Assembly (NCBI GenBank): GCA_031216915.1
Contig: CM062288.1
Location: 176,369,919-176,433,918 of the forward strand
Direction of reading: 5' to 3'
Source: Pictodentalium vernedei
Lineage: Eukaryota > Mollusca > Scaphopoda > Dentaliida > Dentaliidae
DNA length: 64,000 bases
Shown piece after piece: positions 10,627 to 21,250 of this stretch. Made by a program: the position numbers and the translations under genes. Below the pieces are notes generated by a model. It saw only the letters and a list, made by a program, of their open reading frames with translations. It did not search any database and was not told where the DNA came from. Numbering within the stretch: position 1 is the first letter of the stretch; each line of letters begins with the position of its first letter.

Positions 10627-11567
10627 ACTATGCGGCTAAGTGGAATGTCTTTTGTCGTTGGTGTAGGGATCATTCTGTTGATATTTTTGATCTCTCCATT
10701 CCAGACATTGCAAACTTTCTAGTATATTTGTTTGATGAGATGAAACTGCAGCCTGTTACTATTAAAGGTTATAGGTCTATGTTATCTGATACCTATGCAC
10801 ACCATGATAGTTTACAAATTGGATCTAATGTCTCTTTATCTAAATTAGTTAGAAACTTCTCGATAAATAGACCTAGAACCCTTACATTAATTCCTAAATG
10901 GAATTTAGCTTGGGTTCTTCTTAAACTAAAAGAAAAACCATTTGAGCCTCTTGAGACATTGGACTTCAAATTCTTATCTTATAAGACAGCATTTCTCTTA
11001 GCTTTCTCTTCTGCTAGAAGAGTCAGTGAGCTTCATGCACTATCTGTGGATGATTCTCACTATCGTAGTGTCGGGAACACTATTACCTTTACTACTAATG
11101 TTGGATTTTTGGCTAAGAATCAGGCTCCTAATAAATATCTGGAACCTATTATTATTAAGGCCCTTCCGTCTTCAGACGGGCATAGGCCTTTACTCTGTCC
11201 GGTTAGAGCTTTACGTATTTATAAACGAAGATCTCAGTTTATCAGAAAGGGACGAAAACGCTTCTTTCTGTCTCTGATGCCTAATAGAAAGGACATTATG
11301 GTCCATTCTATTGCTAGATGGATTCAATTAACTATCCGTACTGCTTATGATAATCTATCTTCAACTCAGCAGTCTGTGCTTAAGATTTAGGCTCATGAAG
11401 TAAGAGCTCTTTCTACATCTTGGGCTTATGCAAATAGTGTTGCTATTACAGATTTAATGAAGGCTGCATATTGGTCTCAGCCATCCACATTCACAAATAT
11501 TGAGTCCATTTTTGGAGACCTGCATTGTTTAGGTCCGTTATCTGTTGCTCAGAATGTCGTCCACTAA
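9892..11567 (+). pseudogene. DIRS tyrosine recombinase ORF (copy 2), catalytic Tyr deleted
   Basis: The YR domain is seen from about 10540. Box I is SSARRVSEL (catalytic Arg), box II is HEVRALSTSWAY (HxxR). TAG at 11388-11390 replaces the TCG codon just before box II, and a 15-bp deletion near 11496 removes FYLRN, which holds the nucleophilic tyrosine in copies 4, 5 and 7. The natural stop is TAA 11565-11567. In a working element this enzyme integrates the circular DNA without target duplication. The frame is also open upstream, overlapping RT, from 8837 to 9904. Confidence 0.88.
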
Positions 11568-12165
11568 ACAGTTGCAACTATAGTTATGCAGGCTTTCTGT
11601 TCCGGCAGTGACTCTGTCCTGCTGTTCTCTTCGCTCTGGGCTATTTGACCCAGGGCAAGGGGAAGGGGGGGAGGAGGGTGTTCCCTTAGGTCACCTGCTT
11701 TATAGTGAAAAGCAAGGGGATACCTCCTCCGGAGTCAGTAATTCTGAGTCTGTACCGGGATGGTTTTAAAGTGTAAAGCTAATGTTTAAATTCATTCATG
11801 TCATATTTTTAAAGTGTAGCTCGGTGTTAAGCATTTGTAAATGTCACGTGTCAAACGGGCATTAATATACAATCCTCAGACACTTTTAATGATTATAAAG
11901 AGTCTCATTTCTCTGGACTTACTTTATTTATTGGCTTACTTTAAAAATAATTAGTATAAAGGGTTATACTGGATGTTAATAGAGAACATGGATGTTATTA
12001 TGCTCAATTATGAAGGGTGTTGTGTCTTTCTAATTTGTTATAAATAAGAAAGATACATGTAAAGCCTAATCTTCCTTTACTCCTCGAGGGGATAACTCTA
12101 TTATATATAGTTGAGCTTATTGGATTGTCCTCTATGTCCTAGGCCCTCCAGCCTTTTTTCTATTC

Positions 12166-12253
12166 AGCTATGTCTGGGTCATTGGTACAGTATAAAAATG
12201 TTAAAAAATTTATAGTAATTTATATATTTTTTATACTTACCAATGACCCAGAC
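12166..12253 (+). repeat. Internal complementary region (ICR) of DIRS copy 2
   Basis: 88 bp composed of the reverse complement of the left element end (AGCTATGTCTGGGTCATTGG...TATAAAAAT) fused directly to the reverse complement of the right end (GTTAAAAAATTT...GACCCAGAC). The joint AAT|GTT is the circle junction in reverse. In DIRS elements the ICR templates completion of both termini and circle formation. Confidence 0.85.
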
Positions 12254-12328
12254 GGGGATGGCCCTCCCAGGAGTTGGGAACTCGTACCTCCCCGCTGAGT
12301 ACATAGCGCTGACCAGGCACTGCTTGTA

Positions 12329-12555
12329 AGAATGATAATTGACGCCAATTTCGAGACCTCCTTGACACTGCGCATGCGCAGTGGAGGAAAAGTATGGAGG
12401 ACCATTTAGGACATGTTATTTTCGGTTTTAGATGCAAATTTTGGGGATTGGGGGGCAAAATTTGTGTTTGGCCCTAGATTTTTGAGAATTAGCACCAGCT
12501 ATGTCTGGGTCATTGGAAAGTATAAAAAATATAAAAATTACTATAAATTTTTTAA
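12329..12555 (+). repeat. Right inverted terminal repeat of DIRS copy 2
   Basis: Reverse complement of the left ITR up to CATTGG at 12516, followed by an end specific to the right side (AAGTATAAAAAATATAAAAA...TTTTTTAAC). Between ICR and ITR (12254-12328) is a short unique spacer (GGGATGGCCCTCCCAGG...). Confidence 0.8.
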
Positions 12556-12618
12556 CTTTTTCAACTGCTGAATTTGCATATTACACGGGCATATGCGGCT
12601 GATTCGTTAGATAAAGGG
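12556..12618. mobile_element. TTAA-type MITE, right part
   Basis: Ends GATAAAGGG immediately before TTAA (12619-12622). With 5241-5419 it forms the MITE split by DIRS copy 2. Confidence 0.65.
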
Positions 12619-12622
12619 TTAA

Positions 12623-12670
12623 GGTCACATATTTTTTGCACAATGGCTAATCGTGACCATGACATGGATA
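12623..12670 (-). mobile_element. SINE tail fragment, right half
   Basis: GGTCACATA...GCACAATGGCTAATCGTGACC matches 44592-44630 of the intact SINE. The similarity stops near 12670, so the copy is truncated. Confidence 0.65.
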
Positions 12671-13060
12671 TAAAGTCAAGTCCAGCCTATTGTTTATACC
12701 CATGTTGCCTATTTTAGAGACTTCCACCCCAGGCACTGGTTACCAGGTTCTATTTCACCAGTAAAGCAGAACTTGTTTACCACAGTAAAGAAGCACTGCT
12801 CCATTTCACAGGTCCCCACGGGGAATATAAATTACAAACACCAAGCCAGTTACCATATAAAAATTTTAGAACAAATTTGACCTGTTAATTCCATATAGTT
12901 TTATAAAGGGCAAACTCCTGTTAAATGAATAAAAAGTTTTGTAATATGTCAAAGAATTACTCCGACATCCACTGAGTTCCCCACTTCTATAGACATTTTT
13001 GGCCTGGATACATCCGATATAGGCTTTTAATCTATTATATCTTGTTTGAAAGAACTTAAT
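12671..13060. other. Unassigned DNA
   Basis: No gene or repeat relationship to the rest of the window was recognised, apart from general AT-richness. Confidence 0.3.
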
Positions 13061-13868
13061 GAGCTCTGTCAAACAAACTATACTACAATAAATGCTCAGT
13101 TTATAGACCGCACCCAAAAACACTCATTCTCGTCCCACGGTGATAACAAAGGTACCCAAGAAGTTTCGTAAAGATCGGTTCATAAATACGGCCTCCAACC
13201 TGAGCCGTATAGAAGTTGTGTACAAAAAACTGATTGGACCTAATTTTGGTACAAAATGGCCACTGGCAGCCATCTTGAATTTTGGACCGCACCCAGAAAC
13301 ACTTGTTCTCATCCCAAGGTGATACTGTGTATAAGTAGCACTGAATAAATCAAAGTTCATCTAATTTGTATAATTTTTGCACGAGAAAAAAACCTGTATT
13401 ATATGTGATGTATTCCATGTTACCAAACATTCATACAAAAATTTATTCAAATCAGAACTTTCATACAGAAGTTCTGCACAAAAAACTGATTGCACCAATT
13501 TTGGTACAAAATGGCTGCAGGCAGCCATCTTGAATTTTGGACTGCACCCAAACACACTCGTTCTCATCCCAAGGTGATAACAAAGGTGTCCAAGAAGTTT
13601 TGTAAAGATCGGTTCATAAATACGGCCTCTAGCATGAGCCGTATTGGCATTTGCAGTTACAGTGCTGAAAGTAAATTAAATAGATCAAAGTTAGTCTAAC
13701 TGGCATAATTTATGCACGAGAAAAAACCCCGTATTATATGTGATGTATCCCATGGTACTAAACATTCACACACAAAATTATTCAAATCAGCGCTTTCATA
13801 TGGAAGTTCTGCGCAAAAATCTGATTGCACCTAATTTTGGTACAAAATGGCTGCCAGCAGCCGTCTTA
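13061..13868. repeat. Tandem core repeats, family G (GGTGATAACAAAGGTAC type)
   Basis: Direct repeats with the landmarks AAAATGGC...GCCATCTTGAATTTTGGAC, CACTCGTTCTC, GGTGATAACAAAGGTACC and GATCGGTTCATAAATACGGCC. The landmark recurs at about 13138 and 13574. The same family fills 48960-50373 and 57496-57697. It joins directly to the next array and is probably part of the same element, which ends at 15796. Confidence 0.75.
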
Positions 13869-15545
13869 AATTCGATTTGAACAAACTTGAATCTGACCTC
13901 CCTAGAGATGTTGTACACCAAATATGAAAGAATTCTGACTGATAGATCTGAAGAAGATTTTTAAAAAAATACTCCTCGTATTGCACTAAGTTAAAATTTG
14001 GGTGCCCATAGGTAACCCAAATATTAATCCAGCGACTCGATTTTAACAAACTTGAATCTGATCCCCCAGAGATGTTCTGTACCGAATATGAAGGAATTCT
14101 AGCTGTTGGGTCTGAAGAAGATTTTTTAAAGAATAGTCTTCATATTGCACTAAGTTCAAATTCAGGCTCCTACGGGGAGCCCAAATATGACCCCAAGAAC
14201 TCGATTTGAACAAACTTGAATCTGTCCTCCAATGAGATGTTGTGTTTACAAATAGGAAAGAATTCTGAATGATGGATCTGAAGAAGAAGACTTTTTTAAA
14301 AAATAATCCTCATATTGCTCTAAGTTAAAGTTCGGGCTCCCGTAGGAAGCCCAAATATATACCCAAGAACTCAATTTGAACCATCTTGAATCTTATCCCC
14401 CTAGAGATGTTGTATACCAAAACTGAAATGATTCTGACTGGTGAATCTGAAGAAGAAGATTTTTAAAGAATAGTCCTAATATTACACTAAGTTAAAATTC
14501 GGGCTCCCATAGGGAGCCCAAATATGAACCCAGGGACTCGATTTGAACAAACCTAAATCTGATCCCTCTAGAGATGTTGTATACCAAATATGAAAGAATT
14601 CTGCCTGGTGGATCTGAAGAAGAAGATTTTTAAAGAATAATCCTCATATTGCACTAAGTTAAAATTCGGGCTCCCATAGGGAGCCCAAATATCAACACAG
14701 GGACTCGATTTGAACAAACTTGAATCTGACCCCCTAGAGATGTTGTAAACCAAATATGAAAGAATTCTGCCTGGTGGATCTGAAGAAGAAGATTTTTAAA
14801 GAATAATCCTCATATTGCACTAAGTTAAAATTCGGGCTCCCATAGGGAGCCCAAATATGAACCCAGGGACTCGATTTGAACAAACTTGAATCTGCCCCCC
14901 CTCCCCCCCCCCCCCCCCCCCCCCCCCCTAGAGATGTTGTATACCAAATATGAAAGAATTCTGCCTGGTGGATCTGAAGAAAAAGATTTTTAAAGAATAA
15001 TCCTCATATTGTACTAAGTTAAAATTCGGGCTCCCATAGGGAGCCCAAATATCAACACAGGGACTCGATTTGAACAAACTTGAATCTGACCGCCCTAGAG
15101 ATGTTGTATACCAAATATGAAAGAATTCTGCCGGGTGGATCTGAAGAAGAAGATTTTAAAGAATAATCCTCATATTGCACCGAGTTAAAATTCGGGCTCC
15201 CATAGGGAGCCCAAATATGAACCCAGGGACTCAATTTGAACAAACCTGAATCTGACACCCCTAGAGATACTGCATACCAAATATGAAAGAATTCTGCCTG
15301 GTGGATCTGAAGAAGAAGATTTTTAAAGAATAATCCTCATATGGCACTAAGTTAAAATTCGGGCTCCCATAGGGAGCCCAAATATGAACCCAGGGACTCG
15401 ATTTGAACAAACTTGAATCTGACCCCCCTAGAGATGTTGTAAACCAAATATGAAAGAATTCTGCCTGGTGGATCTGAAGAAGAAGATTTTTAAAGAATAA
15501 TCCTCATATTGCACTAAGTTAAAATTCGGGCTCCCATAGGAAAAG
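13869..15545. repeat. Tandem array of ~10 units of ~165-172 bp
   Basis: The landmark GATTTGAACAAACTTGAATC recurs at about 13874, 14041, 14205, 14370, 14542, 14708, 14874, 15067, 15236 and 15405. Most units contain GGGCTCCC-ATA-GGGAGCCC, a perfect 8-bp hairpin. Later units are more alike than the first ones, the usual sign of recent expansion at one end. One unit carries a C homopolymer (~14896-14928). No coding potential: ORFs here are repeats of one another. Confidence 0.85.
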
Positions 15546-15796
15546 ATGTTCATGGGTGCTATCAGAGTTATGCCTCCTGTGGTGCCCCCTGTGGGCGTGG
15601 CAACTTTATTTGAACAAACTTGAAATGACATATGATAGGGAACATGCACAGCAAAATTTGTTGAATTTGGTGCAGTAGTTTGTGAGGAGAAGTCGATAAT
15701 GTAAAGTTTACGACGGACGGATGGACGGACGGATGGACGACGGACAGAAAGTGATTAGTAAAGCTCCCCTTGAGCTTCGCTCAGGTGAGCTAATAA
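15546..15796 (+). mobile_element. 3' end of a pearl/Helitron-like repeat element
   Basis: After the array come GCAAAATTTGTTGAATTTGG, a (GACGGAT)n-like microsatellite (15707-15748), then the hairpin AGCTCCCCTTGAGC-TTC-GCTCAGGTGAGCT (15762-15791) and CTAATAAAA. Tandem cores, a microsatellite and a terminal hairpin ending in CTAA fit the non-autonomous Helitron/pearl repeats of molluscs. The 5' end is not resolved. Confidence 0.5.
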
Positions 15797-15800
15797 AACC

Positions 15801-15930
15801 AATAGGTACTAAGGCCAGTAATCAGATTTAAACCACTCGTAGAATAAGGGTTTAACCACTCGGCTTGCCGAGTGGTTAAACCCTTATTCTATAAGTGGTT
15901 TAAATCCGATTACCGACCCTAGTACCTATT
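15801..15930. repeat. 130-bp near-perfect palindrome (foldback element)
   Basis: AATAGGTACTAAGG... reads back as ...CCTAGTACCTATT around the centre CGGCTTGCCG (15861-15870), with arms of ~63 bp and few mismatches. The very ends (AATAGGTACTA / TAGTACCTATT) match, so this is a short foldback MITE. Confidence 0.7.
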
Positions 15931-16548
15931 TATTCTATATTTTCAAACAGAGAAATGCTTAGATTGTAAATGTTCTAAAATTGTTTGCAAATTAACAGTA
16001 GAACCATTTCTTTTTGACTGATATATTCCAGGATTTTTTGCACAATTGGATCATTTTCTGTGATGGTGAGAATAACATTTAATTCCAGGAGTTGCATGGG
16101 TATTCCGGGAATGTTGACATGTCTGATGGAGCCCAATTAATTGGCTATATCTTAACTGAATAACCCTCTTAATGAACAGAATATAACTTCAAAACTCAAA
16201 AACCATTTACCATACCTTTAGTAAAAATTTGATCTGTTAATTGCACATAGGTTATAGGGTAAACTCATGTTGAATAAAAAATATTTGTGATATGTCAAAA
16301 AATTATTCTGACAATCACCAAATTCCCTCGTTTGTTATTTGGCCTCAGTAATCCAACAGAGGCATTTACTCTAACTTATTTGACAAAGCTCCCTGAGCTC
16401 CGTCTTACAAAATATAGAGTGAAATCTCAATAACTCGAAGTCAAAGGGACAAGGGAAATTATTTTGAGAAATCGAGTTTTCAAAGTTTTGAACTGCAACA
16501 AAGCACTGAATACTGAAAAACAGAATGACACACATGCAAGTATGGAAA
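15931..16548. other. Unassigned DNA
   Basis: No supported gene. A phrase near 16430 (AATAACTCGAAGTCAAAGGG) looks like a widespread animal repeat, but I cannot assign it. Confidence 0.3.
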
Positions 16549-16945
16549 ATGAAAAAATTTATAGTAATTTATATATTCTTTATACTTACCAATGACCCAG
16601 ACTTAGACTTAGCTGGTGCTAACTCTAAAATATTCAGGGCCAAACACAAATTTTGCCCCCCCAAACGCCAAAATTTGCATCCAAATCAAAAAATCTAATG
16701 TCCTATATGGGCCTCCATAATTTCACCTACTGCACATGCGCAGTGGCAAGGAAGTACCAAAATTGGCACCAAAGCCTCATTCTTACAACCAGTGCCTGCT
16801 AAATGTTATATAATGAGCGGAATGGTATGAGTTCCCAACTCATGGGAGGGCGATCCCCATCTGGGTCATTGTAAGTACAAAAAATATATAAATTACCATA
16901 AATGTTTTCATATTTTTATACTGTACCAATGACCCGGACTTAGCT
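16549..16945 (-). repeat. Right ITR module and ICR of DIRS copy 3
   Basis: The outer right end and ITR (16549-~16780) are followed by the spacer and an ICR (16860-16945) ending AGCT. The subfamily C joint is TTTTCAT|ATTTTTATACTG, in agreement with the different right end (ATGAAAA rather than GTTAAAA) of this subfamily. The central palindrome has mutated to CTGCACATGCGCAG. Confidence 0.75.
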
Positions 16946-17557
16946 GAATAGAAAAAAGGCTGGAGGGCCTAGGATATAAAGAAAAATCCAATAGGCTCAA
17001 TTACATATAAAGAATTATCCCCTAAAGGAGAAAAGGAGAAACAGGATTTACATATATCTTTCTTGTTTATAAAAAATAAGAGAGACACATTACCAGTCCG
17101 TAATTGAGCACAATAACATCAATGATCTCTATTAACATCCAGTATAACCCATTATACTAATTTTTTAAACAAAAGCCAATAAAAGAAGATAGTCCAGAGA
17201 ATGAGACTCTTTATACTCATTTAAAAGTGTCCAAGGATTGTATATTAACCCTCGTATCACACGTGACATATACAAATGCTTCACATCGAGCAACACTTTA
17301 AAAATATTACATAAATGAGACAGACATTAGCTTTACACTTTAAAACCATCCCAGCACCGACTCAGAATTACTGACTCAGGAGGAGGTATTCCCTTGCTTT
17401 CCACTATAAAGCCGGTGATATAAGGGAAGACCATACCCCCCCCCCCCCTTCCCCTTCCCCTTCCCCTTGCTCTGGGTCAATCACCCCAGAACGAAGCGGG
17501 CAGCAAGACAGAGTCACTGCTGGAACAGAAAGCCTACATAACTATAGTTGCAACCGT

Positions 17558-18333
17558 TTAGTGGACGACATTCTGAGCAACAGATAACGGACCTAAACAT
17601 CTAAGGTCGCCAGAAATAGACTCAATATTGCTAAGATAAAAATTAGTGACAAGTATGCAGCCTTCATCAGATCCGTAATAGCAATACTATTAGAATAAGC
17701 CCAAGATGAAGACAGCGCTCTAACTTCATGCACTGAAATCTTAAGCACAGACTGCTGAGTTGAAGATAAACTTTCATGAGCAGTATGAATAGCCAACTGA
17801 ATCCACCTAGAAATAGAATGGACTGTAATGTCCTTTCTATTAGGAAGCAGAGACAGAAAGAAATGTTTTCGGCCCTTTCTGATGAACTCAGATCTGCGTT
17901 TGTAAATACGCATAGCTCTAACTGGACACAGCAAAGGCCTATGACCATCTGAGGACGGAAGAGCCCTAATAATAATAATAGGCTCAGGGTACTTATTAGG
18001 AGCCCGATTCTTAGCCAAAAATCCCACATCGGTAGTTAAAGTAATAGTATTACCAACACCACGATAGTGAGAATCATCAACAGACAGAGCATGAAGCTCA
18101 CTTACTCTTCTAGCAGAAGAGAAGGCTAAGAGAAAAGCTGTCTTTTTAGATAAGTATTTGAAGTCTACCATGTTAAGGGGTTCAAAAGGAGCTTATCTGA
18201 GCTTCATAAGAACCCAAGCTAAATTCCACTTAGGAATTAACCTAAGGGTTCTAGGTCTATTTATCGAAAAGTTTTCAACTAATTTTTTTGATAAAGAGAC
18301 ATTAGATCCCATTTGTAAGCTATCATGATAAGC
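17558..18333 (-). pseudogene. Tyrosine recombinase, C-terminal part (copy 3)
   Basis: Encodes the catalytic core with SSARRVSELHALSVDD and HEVRALSSSWAYSN. A ~20-bp deletion near 17650 removes the WSQPSTF region and shifts the frame before the catalytic Tyr segment, so it stops early at 17593. A frame disruption also lies near 18180-18200. The N-terminal part continues at 21840 beyond the transposon insertion. Confidence 0.85.
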
Positions 18334-18336
18334 ATA

Positions 18337-18530
18337 TAGTCCAGGCACATTAGACATAAAAATGAGAAAGTAAGGAAAAAAATCGGAGAAAGCTGATTTT
18401 TTTTATATGTTTCCGGGACACACATTGCGGATAAAGTGTGAAAAGTCCCCGCGAATCCGAGTTGAGCTTTTTTAGTTATAGCGTTTTTTTGATGAAAAAA
18501 AAAATTTTAAAAAAAATTCGACCCAGCTCC
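18337..18530 (+). repeat. Left terminal inverted repeat of the 3.5-kb transposon
   Basis: Imperfect inverted copy of 21655-21836. The best-conserved blocks are the first 17 bp, AAAAAAATCGGAGAAAGCTGATTTT and GAATCCGAGTTGAGCTTTTTT; spacer lengths differ slightly. Confidence 0.8.
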
Positions 18531-18964
18531 ATATTTCTCATTCTTATTCGCCTTAGTAGGGTGAGAATCATAAATATCGTGCTGAATTATATTGAGAATA
18601 CATATCCCCCAACAGAAAATGCCAACTTTGTACCAATCCTCACACTCAATGGTGAAATATTCACGAAAATGTACAAAATTACGAAAAAAATTTTATTGTT
18701 TTCATACACACAACGGTACACAACGTCCATTAAATCAAATCTACGACTACTTTGGGAGTTAAATTATATATCAAAAATTGCAGAAAAGCAGTGGCTTTAT
18801 AATGATATATAACAATAGTCATTTATTCCATAATGAACTGGTGAAACGTGTGAAATATTAACCATACCCCCTAAACTCAAATTCAAACGGCATCAACTTT
18901 TCTCATTCAAATACCGTATTATAGCATCATTGTTTCAATTTCCATGTTCGATTAAATCACATAA

Positions 18965-21114
18965 TGTGGTGTAGGACGCACAGGAAAGCTTTGGGTACAA
19001 TACTACGAGCAAATAGGTCTTCTCCAGTTGTTCTTGAGAGCAGAGCGCACAGGCGACTGGGAACTCCACACATATTGTGTTCGCAATATGATTCCAGTAT
19101 TTCACGCAGGTGGTCATTTTGCATACGCAAAAACTTCTCATCTCTATTTGCAGCAGATGAATGAGCTAACAGAAAAAATGCAACAGGATGATTTGAAGTT
19201 GTTCACTGAGAAAGGTTACTTTACCATAAGGCGCTCAGATAAATTCTGGGACGGGATATATTCTGATCAGACCATAGAGCAGTGTTTAATGAGAATGTTC
19301 AAGCTCCCTGGTGGTCTCACACATGGCAGGGGAATAACCGATAGCACTGTTGCAAAATGGGTACATGGACTACCTCTTTGCCTTCCGATATGTAATGCTC
19401 TCGAAAATTTTGTTCATGTTCACACTGGTCATGGCGAACAACATCGGGATCTCCGTCAAAGTTCACAATTGACTGATGCCAATGATATCACCAAATTATT
19501 GAACTGGCTCAGAGTGCATTCCCCCTTTCAGAATACAGATCCACTACAATTAGTCTCTATAGCGACCGGGCTTGTGGCCGACGAAACTGTGAACTGTGAC
19601 CAAGTTCGCAAAATTGGTGAATGTTGCGTATTGAATATTGTAAGCAAAACGTTCAACAGCATCAAACTACGACGTGTTGACACTGTGAAGTCTTTCGCAT
19701 CGATGGCAAACAGCATCAAAGTCCGTGGAAGTAAGGTAGTGATTGACCCCACAATTCTGTTCAACCCCATCACATGTGTTATTCAGTCACAAGCAGAGAT
19801 GGAAGAGTACCTCAAATATGAACTCGCCCCAAAACCACCAGCATTGTTTGATTCTGCTGGAATGAGGAAGACACAGAAAAGCACGCTCGGTAAGATCCTC
19901 AAAACATACGGTTCCGAGCAAACTAAAATCCCAGAACATTCTCTGTTTGTTGTAGATCGTGGATTTTTATTGAGGGCAGTTGTATGGCCTAAACAGTCGT
20001 CATACAAGGACATATGTACATCATATTCCAATTATCTAGTGAGAATTTTGGGGCAAACGTTGTGGTTGTTTTTGATGGTTATGCTTGTACAATGTCGACA
20101 AAGGGCATGGAACAAGCCCGTAGATCTAAACACAGGTATTCCATTGATATCAATATCTCACCCGAGTTACCAGCCACCACACCCCAATCCGATTTCCTTG
20201 CAAATGCCAAGAACAAAACCCAACTGATCGATCTTCTAATGCAGGAGCTATCTACTATTAATATTCAGTCCAAGCAGGCCGAGGCTGATGCTGATGTACT
20301 GATAGCCGAAACTGCACTTGACAACGCTCAAGATGACAACAATGTTGTCGTTGTGGGAACAGACACAGACTTGTTAGTCATTCTTACCTCTCGAGTTCAA
20401 CCGGGATGTAATATTCACATGATGTATTCCATTACCCCAAACTTACTAGTTTCAGTTAGTGAAATAGCAACCAAAATGGGTGACCATAGAAGCAACCTCA
20501 TTGTAGCACATTCTATAAGTGGTTGTGACACTACTTCTGCACTCTTTCGAGTTGGTAAGAAGAAAGTATTCAGTACAATTGTCTCCGATGTTACTAGCGA
20601 CTCACAACAGTATGTCAACACAATTTTGGCGGATGACAGTACACCAAGTGCAGTAGCCGCTGCCGGGGAACAACTTCTCCTGATCTTATACGGGAGTAAA
20701 ACTGTTTCCTCTCTCAACCAATATAGATATGTCACTTACTAGCGTTATGTAGCAAAATCTAAACTGAATAAACCCATCGACCTAGCCTCACTCCCACCAA
20801 GCAGCGATGCTGCACAACAACATGTCTACAGATGTTATCTCCAGGTCCAACAATGGCTGGGCACTTCGCTTCCTCCGACGGATTGGGGGTGGTCGCTAGA
20901 CAATGGACTTCTTGTACCGACTGCAGCCACAAAGCCATGTGCCCCCAATAACCTACTGAATCTGATCAGTTGTGGTTGCAAGAGTGCTTGTACAAAAAGG
21001 TGTGGGTGTAAGAAGGCAGGACTCTCTTGCTCAGGTTTGTGTAATTGCAGTTCGGATTCTTGTAACAACCACAGAAACACTGTCCTGTCGGAAATTTCTG
21101 AGTTCGATGAATAA
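18965..21114 (+). pseudogene. FEN1/XPG-like (PIN-like) nuclease with C-terminal CXC domain, transposon-encoded
   Basis: The open frame begins after a stop at ~18962 without an ATG, so the N-terminus is missing or on an upstream exon. The first half (LRAERTGDWELHTYC..., YFTIRRSDKFWDGIYSDQT, GLTHGRGITDS, YELAPKPPALFDSAGMRKT) is a conserved region I recognise from many uncharacterised invertebrate proteins. The second half has motifs in the order of FEN1/XPG nucleases: VVVVFDGY (20059-20082), EADADVLIAETAL (~20281), VVVGTDTDLLVIL (~20350) and SGCDTTSAL (~20518). Last come LPPSSDAAQQH, WLGTSLPPTDWGW and a CXC motif (CGCKSACTKRCGCKKAG, 20971-~21072) as in tesmin/TSO1 DNA-binding proteins. A 1-nt shift near 20040 and an in-frame TAG at 20740-20742 break it. 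A nuclease role in transposition is inferred. Confidence 0.75.
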
Positions 21115-21184
21115 TATGTATATAGGTCATGTCATTTCTGTATATAGCGTTGATAATAGTCAATGTAACTTAATCCATGTTGAT

Positions 21185-21250
21185 TGATTTGTACATTCTG
21201 TAAATATTATTTATTGATTTTTGTACATTCTGTAAATATTATTTATTGAT
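21185..21250. repeat. Short tandem duplication in the transposon 3' region
   Basis: TGTACATTCTGTAAATATT plus ATTTATTGAT occurs twice in a row (~32-bp unit). The surrounding 21115-21654 is otherwise unassigned. Confidence 0.7.

Larger units (their letters stand above)
5420..12555 (+). mobile_element. DIRS retrotransposon copy 2 (subfamily B), complete structure, dead genes
   Basis: The only plus-strand copy, 7,136 bp: left ITR 5420-5622, leader to 6541 with a long C-run at ~5907-5932, ORF1 6542-8680, RT-RNase H-MT 8514-10626, YR to 11567, 3' UTR to 12165, ICR 12166-12253, right ITR module to 12555. It starts ATTTTTATAC and ends TTTTTTAAC, and the ICR carries the reverse complement of that end-to-start junction, the hallmark of DIRS elements, which replicate through a circular intermediate. 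No target-site duplication is seen. It sits inside a TTAA MITE, which sits inside a SINE tail. Every ORF carries lesions. Confidence 0.93.

Noticed and set aside
12190-12555. A 370-bp MITE with 54-bp TIRs next to each DIRS 3' end
   Set aside because: It is always joined to the DIRS 3' UTR through the same sequence, and its inner inverted repeat is half of the ICR. It is the right terminal module of the DIRS element, not a separate transposon.
13869-15545. CRISPR-like array
   Set aside because: Units are ~170 bp of continuous repeat without unique spacers, in a eukaryotic context.
18438-18812. 124-codon ORF in the left part of the 3.5-kb transposon
   Set aside because: It lies partly in the TIR, is AT/Lys/Ile-rich and shows no known motif; likely chance.
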